A stretch of 37,888 nucleotides of DNA from Clostridia bacterium (GCA_017435865.1 JAFSEF010000036.1:1-37888); one strand, 5' to 3'. Positions 16,317 through 25,340 are shown, counted from the stretch's first letter. Numbers and translations: made by a program. Notes: a model not told the origin generated them from the sequence alone.

Positions 16317-16538
16317 TTTTTTATACCTCCGTACATTTTTCTTTGTTGACTCTATTATGCACAATTTTCATCTGCATTTCCGTGATAAAGTCACATTCAA
16401 CAGAAGAATACCACATTTTTTTGATTTTGTCACGCAAAAAATGCAGATGCAACCGCCGGTTGCGAAGGATTAAAGCTGTATAGGTGGATTTTTTTGATTG
16501 TTTTTGTTATACTCAAAGCAGAAAAGGGGGGCTTTCGT

Positions 16539-17444
16539 ATGAATTTAGGAGAAACAATTTATAAGCTCAGAACAACACACAATCTCTCGCAGGAAGAACT
16601 TGCGGAAAAACTGGGTGTTTCAAGACAGTCTGTTTCAAAATGGGAAAACAACATGGCGGTTCCCGAGCTTGATAAAATCATCCGTATGAGTGAATTGTTC
16701 GGCGTGACAGTGGACGAGATGGTAAAAGAAAACGTGCAGCCGCAGCAAGAAAAAACACAGCAGGAAGCTGTGCAACCTGTGGTGCAGGTCGTTGAGAAAA
16801 ACCGTTTCGAAAAACGCGAAATCGCAGGCATTATTCTTTTGAGTCTCGGCGGACTTGCATTTTTGTTGTTGCTGCTGTTGACGGGATTGGGGTGCATATA
16901 TGCACTGCCTGTGCTTTTGTGCGGTGTGGTGTGCTTTGTCTGCAAAAAAGATGCAGGGTTTTATTGTGCATGGCTTGTATATCTGCTTGTGACGGGATTT
17001 TTATCTTTTGCAACGGCAGTATCAAGTTGGCGAGTGATCCGTCACACTCTGCAAGGTCCTTACAACGGCAATCCTGCGATTATCATAATAGCGTGGGTGT
17101 GGTTTGCTGCCATGATCGGTATTCTGGTGTGGAGTGTCATTAAATTTGCAAAACGACCTGTTGTAAGTCTTAAAAAGCCGATTGCTTTGACCGTTGTCGG
17201 GGCGGTGTATCTGCTTGCTGATGTGGTGATCGACAGAATGATCGGTGCTTATTATATGCAGCTTGCGGAAACTGATTCACTTTCGTCCTCCTTTGTTTAC
17301 GGTGTCGGCTCTGTCAACTCTGTGCTGACCATCCTTGAACCTGTGTTTGCTGCTCTGTTTCTTGTGCAGGGAATCAGACTTGTTCTGCATTTTTGCAAAG
17401 AGAAAGGAATTGTTTTTGCTAAAATGAATAAAAAAGACATATGA
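16539..17444 (+). CDS. Membrane-anchored HTH (XRE-family) regulator
   Basis: A 301-residue protein with an N-terminal Cro/C1-type helix-turn-helix (about residues 1-60: LSQEELAEKLGVSRQSVSKWE) and a membrane part of five to six hydrophobic segments between about 95 and 285. A glutamine-rich linker (residues 68-86) joins them. Such proteins are common in Firmicutes and are thought to sense envelope or ligand signals, but their targets are mostly unknown. The ATG at 16539 has AAAAGGGGGG seven bases upstream. It stands alone between the divergent trxA unit and purC. Confidence 0.85.
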   Translation: MNLGETIYKLRTTHNLSQEELAEKLGVSRQSVSKWENNMAVPELDKIIRMSELFGVTVDEMVKENVQPQQEKTQQEAVQPVVQVVEKNRFEKREIAGIILLSLGGLAFLLLLLLTGLGCIYALPVLLCGVVCFVCKKDAGFYCAWLVYLLVTGFLSFATAVSSWRVIRHTLQGPYNGNPAIIIIAWVWFAAMIGILVWSVIKFAKRPVVSLKKPIALTVVGAVYLLADVVIDRMIGAYYMQLAETDSLSSSFVYGVGSVNSVLTILEPVFAALFLVQGIRLVLHFCKEKGIVFAKMNKKDI

Positions 17445-17563
17445 TTTTATGATTCGGAACAAGACATTATACAAAAGTTAAAAAAAATAAAAAAAACACT
17501 GTACAAACGGTCAAAAAAGTGGTAAAAAAGAAGGGTAAAAAAAGAATAAGGAGTGCAGAGAAA

Positions 17564-18247
17564 ATGAAAAAGATTTACGAAGGCAAAACCAAAGATGTTT
17601 ACGAGCTTGACAACGGCAATGTAATGCTCAAGTTCAAGGACGATTGCACAGGCAAAGACGGCGTTTTTGATCCCGGTGAAAACACAGTCGGTCTGACGAT
17701 CGAAGGCATCGGCAAGGCAAACCTGCAGACCTCCATCCACTATTTTGAACTGCTCAAGGCAGCAGGCATCAAGACTCACTATGTATCTGCTGACATCGAC
17801 AATGCTACCATGGAAGTACTTCCCGCTAAGGTATTCGGTCACGGTCTGGAAGTTATCTGCCGTCTGGTTGCAACCGGCAGCTTCATCCGCAGATACGGCG
17901 AATACATCGCTGACGGCACCGTCCTTGAAGGCGGCTATGTGGAATGCACCTTCAAGAATGACGCAAAGGGCGATCCGCTTGTTACCATGGAAGGCCTTGC
18001 AGCACTCGGCGTTATGACTCCCGAAATGTTCGCATCCATGAAAGAACAGACTCTCAAGATCACCAAGATCGTTGCGGACGACCTCAAGAGCATCGGCCTC
18101 GACCTGTGGGATATCAAGTTCGAATTCGGCTACAACAACGACGAAGTCATCCTCATCGACGAAATTGCTTCCGGCAATATGCGCGTTTACAAGGACGGCA
18201 GCATCGTGGATCCCGTTGAACTGACCAAGCTCATCCTCAACAGATAA
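17564..18247 (+). CDS. purC: Phosphoribosylaminoimidazole-succinocarboxamide synthase
   Basis: SAICAR synthetase, which joins aspartate to CAIR with ATP in purine synthesis. It has 227 residues, close to the ~235-240 of bacterial PurC. It starts [15 protein letters not shown] and has [16 protein letters not shown] near 96-111, WDIKFEFG near 183 and [11 protein letters not shown] near 198, all family blocks. The ATG at 17564 has AAGGAG ten bases upstream. It stands apart from other purine genes. Its last five codons and terminator are partly duplicated 1.37 kb downstream, on the other side of the AAA ATPase gene. Confidence 0.96.
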   Translation: MKKIYEGKTKDVYELDNGNVMLKFKDDCTGKDGVFDPGENTVGLTIEGIGKANLQTSIHYFELLKAAGIKTHYVSADIDNATMEVLPAKVFGHGLEVICRLVATGSFIRRYGEYIADGTVLEGGYVECTFKNDAKGDPLVTMEGLAALGVMTPEMFASMKEQTLKITKIVADDLKSIGLDLWDIKFEFGYNNDEVILIDEIASGNMRVYKDGSIVDPVELTKLILNR

Positions 18248-18359
18248 TGATTTGAAAATAATACAACCGTCACTTCACAACGAAGCGGCGGTTGTTTTTT
18301 TGCTTTCTTACAGAATTCTATTTACCACTTTTGAAAAAATCTTGATTTTGGTAAACAGA
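18233..18359 (+). repeat. Direct repeat, copy 1 (purC tail, terminator, dyad)
   Basis: This copy covers the last codons of purC (ATCCTCAACAGATAA, 18233-18247), a variable ~15-base spacer, the terminator (from 18263) and an AT-rich dyad. The 97 bases from 18263 differ from copy 2 (19629-19724) at about four positions, one being a T-run length change. The two copies bracket the AAA ATPase gene. Confidence 0.88.
18263..18301 (+). terminator. purC terminator
   Basis: Nine-base-pair stem ACAACCGTC / GGCGGTTGT with an inner CTTC/GAAG stem, followed by a run of seven T. It ends the purC transcript before the ATPase gene. Confidence 0.8.
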
Positions 18360-18360
18360 T
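18314..18360. repeat. Dyad upstream of the second AAA ATPase
   Basis: The left arm AATTCTATTTACCA (18314-18327) faces TGGTAAACAGA (18349-18359), one mismatch from perfect over 11 bases. The inner AAAATC-TT-GATTTT is a second palindrome. The ATPase -35 box lies inside it. The same dyad is perfect over 14 bases at 19679-19727. Confidence 0.75.
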
Positions 18361-18370
18361 GAGATATAAT
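18342..18370 (+). promoter_or_regulatory. Promoter of the second AAA ATPase gene
   Basis: TTGATT (18342-18347) and a perfect TATAAT (18365-18370), 17 bases apart. The -35 box belongs to the repeated dyad, whereas the -10 box lies just outside the repeat, so only this copy makes a promoter. Confidence 0.6.
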
Positions 18371-18392
18371 AATACATGAGAGGTGAAGTGCT

Positions 18393-19583
18393 GTGAAGCT
18401 TATAAACCGAAAGCAATATTTAGATAAACTGCTCAATGTAATCGGAACGCCGGATATCAAAGTTATTACAGGTGTTCGCCGCAGCGGAAAATCCAAGCTG
18501 CTTGAAGCATTCAGGGATTATGTTGAACAGAATGTCCCCGACCACAACATCATTCAGATCAACTTCAATTTACCGGAGTATGACCATTTGGCTGCATACA
18601 GACCTTTGTATGATTATATCAACTCGCAGTATATTGCAGGCAAAGAGAATTTTGTTTTGATTGATGAAGTCCAGATGTGTGCCGACTTTGAAAAAGCAAT
18701 CAATGGTCTGCACGCATCCGAAAAGTATGATATTTATATTACCGGCTCAAACGCTTTTCTTTTGAGTTCCGATCTCGCTACGCTGTTTACCGGAAGAACG
18801 TTTGAAATCAAGGTGTTTCCTTTTTCATTCAGTGAATATATGCAATACTTCGGCTACAGTGACAAATATGCCGCCGTTGATAAGTATATGATCGAGGGTG
18901 GTATGGCAGGGTCGTATCTCTACAAAGATCAGGAATCAAAGTATGATTATATCGCAGATGTTTTTAATACACTGATAGTACGTGATATTCGCAAAAAATA
19001 TAAAATCCGCAATATGCAGTTAATGGACAGACTTGTGGATTTCCTGATGGATAACATATCCAATCTGACCTCTGCAAGAAGTATCACAAACACATTCAGC
19101 AGTACAAAAGAAAAGGTGAATCATATTACCGTCAGCACCTATATGCAGTATCTGTGCAATGCATTTGCTTTTTACAAAATCCGCAGATATGACATTAAGG
19201 GTAAAAAGTATCTTACAACCAATGACAAGTATTATCTGAGTGACCATACATTCCGTTATGCCAAACTCGGCACAAAAAACATGGACTACGGCAGAATTCT
19301 TGAAAATGTGGTTGCAATTGAGCTGCTTCGCCGTGGCTATGAGGTCTATGTCGGTGTGCTTTACAAGAAAGAAATTGACTTTGTTGCCATCAAGCGAAAT
19401 GAAAAGATTTATATACAGGTTTCGGATAATATCAGCGATGACAAGACTTTTGAGCGTGAGGTTTCACCCTTGCTTCAGATCAAGGATGCATATCCCAAGA
19501 TGATCATTGCCCGTACCCGACACGATGCGTATCAGTATGAGGGTGTCAGAATTGTCGATATTGCGGATTGGTTGCTCGGGTAA
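18393..19583 (+). CDS. AAA-family ATPase with DUF4143 domain (second copy)
   Basis: A 396-residue paralogue of the ATPase at 6024-7277. Walker A is GVRRSGKS (residues 27-34), Walker B is NFVLIDEVQ with D91/E92, and YITGSNAFLLSS follows. The C-terminal DUF4143 part has YYLSDHTFRYA, ILENVVAIELLRRGY and EIDFVAIKRNEKIYIQ, a nuclease-like E-x-D arrangement that seems intact here. The GTG at 18393 has GAGAGGTGA six bases upstream. The gene is alone on its transcript and lies between two copies of the purC tail and terminator. Function is not established for the family; Cdc6/Orc-like or toxin-type roles are speculation. Confidence 0.85.
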   Translation: MKLINRKQYLDKLLNVIGTPDIKVITGVRRSGKSKLLEAFRDYVEQNVPDHNIIQINFNLPEYDHLAAYRPLYDYINSQYIAGKENFVLIDEVQMCADFEKAINGLHASEKYDIYITGSNAFLLSSDLATLFTGRTFEIKVFPFSFSEYMQYFGYSDKYAAVDKYMIEGGMAGSYLYKDQESKYDYIADVFNTLIVRDIRKKYKIRNMQLMDRLVDFLMDNISNLTSARSITNTFSSTKEKVNHITVSTYMQYLCNAFAFYKIRRYDIKGKKYLTTNDKYYLSDHTFRYAKLGTKNMDYGRILENVVAIELLRRGYEVYVGVLYKKEIDFVAIKRNEKIYIQVSDNISDDKTFEREVSPLLQIKDAYPKMIIARTRHDAYQYEGVRIVDIADWLLG

Positions 19584-19604
19584 TTGCTGAAATTGTCAAT
19601 GTCC

Positions 19605-19724
19605 ATCCTCAACAGATAAAGAAACACAACAACCGTCACTTCACAGCGAAGCGGCGGTTGTTTTTTGCTTTCTCACAGAATTCTATTTACCACTTTTGAA
19701 AAAATCTTGATTTTGGTAAATAGA
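19605..19724 (+). repeat. Direct repeat, copy 2 (purC tail, terminator, dyad)
   Basis: Second copy of the segment at 18233-18359. It repeats the last 15 bases of purC (19605-19619), now without any upstream coding sequence, then the terminator (19629-19666) and the dyad. This shows that purC-end DNA was copied, rather than two terminators having arisen independently. Confidence 0.88.
19629..19666. terminator. Terminator after the second AAA ATPase
   Basis: Same hairpin as the purC terminator (ACAACCGTC / GGCGGTTGT) with a six-T run. It ends the ATPase transcript and, in reverse orientation, may also help end the leftward ABC exporter transcript. Confidence 0.75.
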
Positions 19725-19727
19725 ATT
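19679..19727. repeat. Perfect 14-bp dyad, second copy
   Basis: AATTCTATTTACCA (19679-19692) is the exact reverse complement of 19714-19727, with a 21-base centre. It directly abuts the stop codon of the leftward ABC exporter gene. Confidence 0.85.
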
Positions 19728-19728
19728 T

Positions 19729-21531
19729 TTAAGTTTGCTCTTTGTATTTGTCTGCCTGCAGGTTGAACATATAGGCATATTTGCCGTTCTGTTGCATGAG
19801 CTCCTCGTGCGAGCCGCTTTCGACGATCTCACCGTTTTCAAGCATATAAATGCAGTCTGCCATAACGGTGGTGGAAAGGCGGTGGGAAATGAAGATAACG
19901 GTTTTGTTTTCGGCGGCCTTGGTCATTGCCTGATTGAGCGTGTATTCGGCAACAGGGTCTAAGTTTGCACTCGGCTCGTCAAGCACCGCAAACGGACAGT
20001 CCTTGTAAAATGCACGGGCAATGGCAACTTTTTGTGCTTCACCGCCCGACAGTGACATTCCGTTTTCGTCAAACTCACGAAGCAGAATCGTGTCGGTGTC
20101 GTCGGGGAGCTCTTTGCGGAAATTGCCGCTTTCAAGTGCTTTTTTCACCTTTTCGGAATCGGGGTGGTCGTTCATGGAAACATTTTCACCCACCGTTGCA
20201 CCGAATAAGGAGAAATCCTGGAATACTGCGGCAAAGTTTTTGTGATAAGAGGGAATATCCCATTCGCGGATATCCACACCGTCAATCGTGATTCTGCCTT
20301 CGCTTACATCATACAAACGTAACAGCAGGTTTGTGAGGGTTGTTTTGCCTGCACCGTTGTAGCCGACGAGTGCAATTTTCTGATAGGGCTTGATTTCAAG
20401 ATTAATATTTTTCAGGGTCGGCGTATCGTTGCCGGGATAGGTGAACGATACATTTTCAAAACGGATGGTGACGGGCTTTTTATGCACGGTTTTGTTGTCG
20501 CCGCCAATGATTTTTTCCTTGGCATTCATAAACCGCTTGAATTTTTCAACATACAGCCCGTTTTCACGAAGACTGAGTGCAAACCAGCTTGTGATTGCAA
20601 ACACACTGTTGCTGATGGCGGTAGCCCCGTTGAAGGTTGCGGCAAAGTCGCCCATGGTAACCTCCTTGGTCACGATGGCCTTGTAGCCCATGTACAGGGT
20701 GATGCCGAGATAAATGAGCAGCGTCAGCGGCATGGATTCCTGACAGAAATACAGTTTCCACTGTTTTGCAAGGTAGGGTGAAACGGTTGCAAGGCGGTCG
20801 TGGATATTTTTCTGATATCTGCGTTCAATCATCTGGCCTGCACGGCTCAGACGCAGTTCTTTTGCGTAGTCCTGCAAATAGAACACACGGCTGAAATACA
20901 AATTCTTGCGGTCAAGCGGAGTCATGACTTCCGTGCGCTGCACGTTGACTTTTGCAATGAGTCTGCCGACGGGCACCATGAAACCGACGCACAAAAAGAC
21001 AAACAGCAGGCACATCGGGTCAATGGTTACGATGATTGTTCCGATTGTCAGCACGGACACGATATTGGTCAGAATATCCTGCGTATTGGACAGTACCTGT
21101 TGTGCACGGTCGCTCATGGAAGTCATGGCAAGCACAAGGTCGTTGTAATAGGCAGGATTGTCATAGGCCTCGTAATCCATCTTCGCCGCTTTTTCGTAGA
21201 TGATGGAATACATTTTAAAGTAGAGTTTTTCGCGTTCTTTCGGCAGAAAAACCTCATAGAAAACCGTATTCAGCAGATTGCCGATGACAATGAACACAGC
21301 AAACGCAACACAGGCAACGGCAGCACGGTACATGTCAACACCTGAGGAAACAACGTCTATGATGTATTTCAGCAGCACAACATTCGTCAGAATCCACGGG
21401 ATGTTTGCAACAACGTCAAAAATGAGATATCCGAAGAGGTATAACGGCGTGTGTTTGCAGATGAATCCGAGCATGAACAGGTAATTGCGCAGGCTGTTTG
21501 ATTTTTCTTTTTGTTTTTTCTGCTTACTCAT
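19729..21531 (-). CDS. ABC exporter half-transporter (second of pair)
   Basis: A 600-residue fused membrane-ATPase half-transporter. The N-terminal ~330 residues hold about six membrane helices. The ATPase domain has Walker A GYNGAGKTT (from G390), signature LSGGEAQK, Walker B AVLDEPSANLD and the switch histidine in FISHRLS. All catalytic residues are present. The ATG at 21531 overlaps the last 8 bases of the preceding exporter gene and GGAGG lies nearby, so the two are coupled and probably form a heterodimer. Cargo is unknown; peptides, lipids or drugs are possible. Confidence 0.9.
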   Translation of the reverse strand: MSKQKKQKEKSNSLRNYLFMLGFICKHTPLYLFGYLIFDVVANIPWILTNVVLLKYIIDVVSSGVDMYRAAVACVAFAVFIVIGNLLNTVFYEVFLPKEREKLYFKMYSIIYEKAAKMDYEAYDNPAYYNDLVLAMTSMSDRAQQVLSNTQDILTNIVSVLTIGTIIVTIDPMCLLFVFLCVGFMVPVGRLIAKVNVQRTEVMTPLDRKNLYFSRVFYLQDYAKELRLSRAGQMIERRYQKNIHDRLATVSPYLAKQWKLYFCQESMPLTLLIYLGITLYMGYKAIVTKEVTMGDFAATFNGATAISNSVFAITSWFALSLRENGLYVEKFKRFMNAKEKIIGGDNKTVHKKPVTIRFENVSFTYPGNDTPTLKNINLEIKPYQKIALVGYNGAGKTTLTNLLLRLYDVSEGRITIDGVDIREWDIPSYHKNFAAVFQDFSLFGATVGENVSMNDHPDSEKVKKALESGNFRKELPDDTDTILLREFDENGMSLSGGEAQKVAIARAFYKDCPFAVLDEPSANLDPVAEYTLNQAMTKAAENKTVIFISHRLSTTVMADCIYMLENGEIVESGSHEELMQQNGKYAYMFNLQADKYKEQT

Positions 21532-23347
21532 AAACAGCCTCCTCCTTATATCCTGATGCCTGCGGGGTGAACATTTCGCAATACTCGCCGCCTTGGTGCA
21601 TGAGTTCTTCGTGTGTGCCGGATTCAATCAGCCTGCCGCCTGCAAAAACAAGGATTTTGTCCGAGCGGGTGGCACTCGAAAGACGGTGCGAAATATACAA
21701 AACGGTTTTGCCCTTTGTGCCTTCCATCAGGCTGTCATACATTTTGCTTTCCGCAACGGGGTCAAGTGCCGAGGACGGCTCGTCAAGAATCGCAATTTCA
21801 AAGTCACGGGCAAACAGACGGGAGATAGAAACTTTTTGTGCCTGACCGCCCGAAAGCATGGCACCTTCATCGTCAAACTCACGGGTGAGAATGGTGTTTT
21901 CCTTTTGCGGCAGAGTTTCAATTTTGTCATAGACACCGCCCATTTCGAGGGCTTTTTTTGCAAGGGGTGCGTTTTCGTCGGTCACTTCTTCCACGAGCAC
22001 ATTTTCAGCCACCGTCATGGCAAAAATGCGGTAATCCTGGAAAACGCTTGCAAATTTTTCGCGGTATTGCAGCAGGTCATACTCTTTGATGTTGATGCCG
22101 TTGTAAAGAATTTCACCTTCGGTCACATCGTAAAGCCGCATGATGAGCTTTGAAAGAGTGGTTTTGCCTGCACCGTTGTGGCCGACCACCGCCACGGTTT
22201 CACCTTTTCTGACAGTGAAGGAAATATTCTGCAGTGTATAATCCTTGTCCTCCGTATAGCGGAAAGAGACATTTCTGAATTCGAGACTTTCAAACTCTTC
22301 GGGGATGCGGTCCCCGCCCTTGATTTGCGGTTCATATTCCAGGAACTCACGCATATTCTGTACCCACAGGCAGTGCTTTTGCTGCATTGCAAAATAGTGT
22401 GCAAGCTGGTTTAATTTGTTTCTTGCTGTGGTGATGGCGGAAATGAGAACGGAAAACTCGGCAATGGGAAGATTCTGCAACACGATCAGACGGTAGCACC
22501 CGTAACCGAACCCGCCTGCAATGGGAAGAATTTCTCCGAAAAAGTCGCAGACGATTTCAAGAATGGCAATTTTCCAACCGTATTCCTTGATGACACCGAT
22601 GTTGTTGTCTATGGCAGTCTGAAATCTGCGTTTTACAACGGTGAAAATATCGGTGGTTTTGATTTCTTTTGCAAAATCTTTCAGCAAAATGGTGCGGCGG
22701 ATATAGTCTTTCTGCCGTTCAAACGGAACCATATCCTTTTCTTTCTGCAATTCCACTTCGTTTTTCTTTGTACGAAGGGCAATGACGATAACGGGACAAA
22801 GAATGAAAACAAGCAAAAACGGATCCACCGAGATAAGATAGCTGACAAGGAAGACGAAACTTACAAGCGAACCGATGGTCCACGCGGAGCCTTCGATAAT
22901 GCGTTTGAAACCGCCTTTGTCCACGACCCAGGTTGCACGGTTGTATTTGTCGAAGAAATCGGGATTTTCGTAACAACCGAGTTCCACCTGCTGTGCTTTT
23001 TTGAAGATGAGGTTGTTAAGATAACTTTCGCATTTGATTTCGAATTTGATTCTGACCGTGTAAACGTCAATATAAGCCAGCAGGTCAATCAGCAGTTTGC
23101 CGACCACGATCAGGCACATTCTTATTGCAAAGTCACGGAAGGTACCGTTGCCCTCAATGATAGACAGGGCTGTTTCAAGAAACATGACGTTGATAACCAC
23201 CGAATAATAGACATTTTCGGCGATATATGAGATATAAATGATCAGCAGTGACAGCGGTGCACATTTGAAAGCACAGCCGAGCATAAAAGCAGTGTTTTTC
23301 AGGATATGTGCTTTTTGCTTTTCCTTTTTTATTTTTTTTGTTTTCAT
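21524..23347 (-). CDS. ABC exporter half-transporter (first of pair)
   Basis: A 607-residue half-transporter, partner of the gene it overlaps downstream. The N-terminal ~330 residues are the membrane domain. The ATPase has Walker A GHNGAGKTT (from G389), signature LSGGQAQK, Walker B AILDEPSSALD and YISHRLS. Unlike many heterodimeric exporters, neither partner has an obviously degenerate catalytic glutamate, so both ATP sites may be active. The ATG at 23347 has GGAG ten bases upstream. Its promoter is divergent from that of a radical SAM/SPASM gene. Confidence 0.9.
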   Translation of the reverse strand: MKTKKIKKEKQKAHILKNTAFMLGCAFKCAPLSLLIIYISYIAENVYYSVVINVMFLETALSIIEGNGTFRDFAIRMCLIVVGKLLIDLLAYIDVYTVRIKFEIKCESYLNNLIFKKAQQVELGCYENPDFFDKYNRATWVVDKGGFKRIIEGSAWTIGSLVSFVFLVSYLISVDPFLLVFILCPVIVIALRTKKNEVELQKEKDMVPFERQKDYIRRTILLKDFAKEIKTTDIFTVVKRRFQTAIDNNIGVIKEYGWKIAILEIVCDFFGEILPIAGGFGYGCYRLIVLQNLPIAEFSVLISAITTARNKLNQLAHYFAMQQKHCLWVQNMREFLEYEPQIKGGDRIPEEFESLEFRNVSFRYTEDKDYTLQNISFTVRKGETVAVVGHNGAGKTTLSKLIMRLYDVTEGEILYNGINIKEYDLLQYREKFASVFQDYRIFAMTVAENVLVEEVTDENAPLAKKALEMGGVYDKIETLPQKENTILTREFDDEGAMLSGGQAQKVSISRLFARDFEIAILDEPSSALDPVAESKMYDSLMEGTKGKTVLYISHRLSSATRSDKILVFAGGRLIESGTHEELMHQGGEYCEMFTPQASGYKEEAVYE

Positions 23348-23382
23348 ATATATTTAACTCCATATTATTTTTTCGGATAAAA

Positions 23383-23411
23383 ATTATACAGCAAAAGAAG
23401 CGTACTTGCAA
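23383..23411 (-). promoter_or_regulatory. Promoter of the ABC exporter pair
   Basis: On the minus strand TTGCAA (23411-23406) and a perfect TATAAT (23388-23383), 17 bases apart, ~36 bases before the first exporter gene. Confidence 0.6.
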
Positions 23412-23446
23412 GCCTTGATTTTGCATAAAATCAAAGCGGTTTTGCG

Positions 23447-23475
23447 TTTACTTTTTGGCCGTGCTGTGTTACAAT
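23447..23475 (+). promoter_or_regulatory. Promoter of the radical SAM gene
   Basis: TTTACT (23447-23452) and TACAAT (23470-23475) with a 17-base spacer, back to back with the leftward exporter promoter. Confidence 0.5.
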
Positions 23476-23508
23476 GAAAGCATCAAACGAAAAGGTGTCT
23501 GTTTTTGT

Positions 23509-24345
23509 ATGCCGAACAAAGCTTTTCTTGAAATTACCAATGTCTGCAATCTGTCCTGCTCTTTTTGTCACGGTACAAAAAGGGAAGGTCGCTTTATGAC
23601 GACCGATGAATTTACGCTTGCGGCGACAAGACTTCGTCCGTTTGCAGATTATCTTTATTATCATCTGCTCGGAGAGCCGCTGCTGCATCCGCAACTGGGT
23701 TGCTTTCTCGATATTGCCGCTGACCTTGGTTTTCAGTCCATTCTGACAACCAACGGAACACTGCTCCATGAAAAAAAGCACACCTTGCTGCAGGCACGAT
23801 CGCTTCGCAAGGTGAGTATTTCTCTGCATTGTTATGAAGCCAACAGCCTCGGAATTGCTTTGGACGATTATCTTTCGGAGTGTTTTGCATTCTGTAAGGA
23901 CTTGTCGGAACAGGGGAGCATTGCTGTTATGCGTTTGTGGAACAACGGCGGTGCAGACAGCCTGAATGAAAAAATTCTCGAAAAAATGCACCGTGCATTT
24001 CCCGGTGAATGGAAACAACTGCATTCGGGGTTTATGCTCAAAGAAAAGGCATTTCTCGAATGGGGTGATCTGTTCGAATGGCCCGATATGGATGCTCCCG
24101 ATTTCGGAGCAAAACACTCTTGTTACGGCTTGCGTGATCAGGTCGGTGTGTTGTGTGACGGCACGGTTGTGCCGTGCTGCCTGGATGCGGAAGGTGATAT
24201 TAACCTCGGTAGTATTTTTGAAACGGATATACAGGCCATTCTGCACGCACCGCGGGCAGTTGCAATCAGACGGGCATTTGAACAACGCAATGTGAGCGAA
24301 CCTCTTTGTCGTCGTTGCGGCTATGCAAGTGTCAAAAGAAAATAA
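23509..24345 (+). CDS. Radical SAM/SPASM-domain protein
   Basis: A compact radical SAM enzyme of 278 residues. The SAM-binding cluster is C13-x3-C17-x2-C20 in CNLSCSFC. The LLGEPLLHP and TTNGTLL segments match the SAM-binding strands. A C-terminal SPASM-like part has GVLCDGTVVPCC, DINLGSI and CRRCGYA, giving cysteines for at least one auxiliary cluster. Known relatives mature enzymes or peptides, but no precursor peptide gene is visible beside it. The ATG at 23509 has AAAGGTG 11 bases upstream. A hydrolase gene follows after 15 bases and an ABC exporter pair is divergent. Confidence 0.88.
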   Translation: MPNKAFLEITNVCNLSCSFCHGTKREGRFMTTDEFTLAATRLRPFADYLYYHLLGEPLLHPQLGCFLDIAADLGFQSILTTNGTLLHEKKHTLLQARSLRKVSISLHCYEANSLGIALDDYLSECFAFCKDLSEQGSIAVMRLWNNGGADSLNEKILEKMHRAFPGEWKQLHSGFMLKEKAFLEWGDLFEWPDMDAPDFGAKHSCYGLRDQVGVLCDGTVVPCCLDAEGDINLGSIFETDIQAILHAPRAVAIRRAFEQRNVSEPLCRRCGYASVKRK

Positions 24346-24360
24346 AACGGAGGAACGGCA

Positions 24361-25326
24361 ATGATTTTTGAAAAACAAGTTGTCAATATTTTTAAACGGA
24401 TGATGCATTCCCGTTGTGATGATACGCAGACTGTTTTTTATTTTTCTGCTTCTGATTTTCCGGGATTGCAGCAGGAATCCTATGCGTTCACCGCAGCCGC
24501 AGGACACACATTGCAGGGATATTTGTATCAGTATGAAAATGCCATGACGGATCGTCTGCTGGTGTTTGATCACGGATTCGGCGGCGGTCACCGTGCTTAT
24601 ATGAAAGAGATTGAAATGCTCTGCCGTCAGGGCTATTGCGTTTTTGCATATGATCACACAGGTTGCATGGAATCCGGCGGTGATTCGCCGAACGGATTTT
24701 CTCAGTCACTTTGTGATTTGAATGACTGCATTTGTGCCATAAAAGCGGATGTCCGTTTTGCAGGCTGCCGTTTGTCGGTTATGGGGCACAGTTGGGGTGC
24801 TTTTTCAGCAATGAACATCACTGCCCTGCACCCTGAAATCACCCACATTGTGGCGATGTGCGGATTCATTTCGGCAGAAGAAATCATTGCAACATTTCTT
24901 ACAGGTCCTCTCAAAGGGTACAGAAAGGCTGTTGCGGAACTCGAAAAACAAAGCAATCCGTATTTTTCACAGTTCAATGCGATTGCATCCTTGTCTGCAA
25001 CAAGTGCAAATGCGTTGCTGATTTATTCCGACAACGATCAGTTGTGCCGTCGGGTGCATTATGACAAACTCAAAGCTGCCCTTGAAAAGAAAGCAAATAT
25101 CCGTTTTTTGTTTGTGCAGAACAAAGGGCACAATCCGAACTACACGGAAGAAGCGGTGCAATATCTTACTGTTTTCAGCAAGCAGCGGAATACAATCACG
25201 CGAAACAAGAAAGCAACGGCAACAGATAAAGAAAAGTTTGTTGCCTCTTTTGACTGGAACAAAATGACCGAACAGGATCCTGCGGTCTGGGATGTTATCA
25301 TCAGGCATCTTGCTGATAAATTATAA
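24361..25326 (+). CDS. Alpha/beta hydrolase
   Basis: A 321-residue serine hydrolase of the alpha/beta fold, probably cytoplasmic since it lacks a signal peptide. The oxyanion region is FDHGFGGG (about residues 69-76), the nucleophile elbow is GHSWG with S144, an acid candidate lies in IYSDNDQ, and the histidine in NKGHNPNY. There is a cap-like segment between about 165 and 215. The last ~40 residues are a basic then acidic tail beyond the hydrolase fold. It has GGAGG upstream and is the second gene after the radical SAM gene. The substrate is unknown. Confidence 0.88.
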   Translation: MIFEKQVVNIFKRMMHSRCDDTQTVFYFSASDFPGLQQESYAFTAAAGHTLQGYLYQYENAMTDRLLVFDHGFGGGHRAYMKEIEMLCRQGYCVFAYDHTGCMESGGDSPNGFSQSLCDLNDCICAIKADVRFAGCRLSVMGHSWGAFSAMNITALHPEITHIVAMCGFISAEEIIATFLTGPLKGYRKAVAELEKQSNPYFSQFNAIASLSATSANALLIYSDNDQLCRRVHYDKLKAALEKKANIRFLFVQNKGHNPNYTEEAVQYLTVFSKQRNTITRNKKATATDKEKFVASFDWNKMTEQDPAVWDVIIRHLADKL

Positions 25327-25340
25327 TCTTTGACAGAAAA

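Noticed and set aside
16449-16466. GCAACC-GCC-GGTTGC hairpin upstream of the HTH regulator
   Set aside because: Only six base pairs with a three-base loop and no T-run; too weak to call a terminator or operator.
23431-24657. A 408-codon open frame on the minus strand over the radical SAM gene
   Set aside because: Antisense of a gene with intact CxxxCxxC motif, promoter and ribosome binding site.
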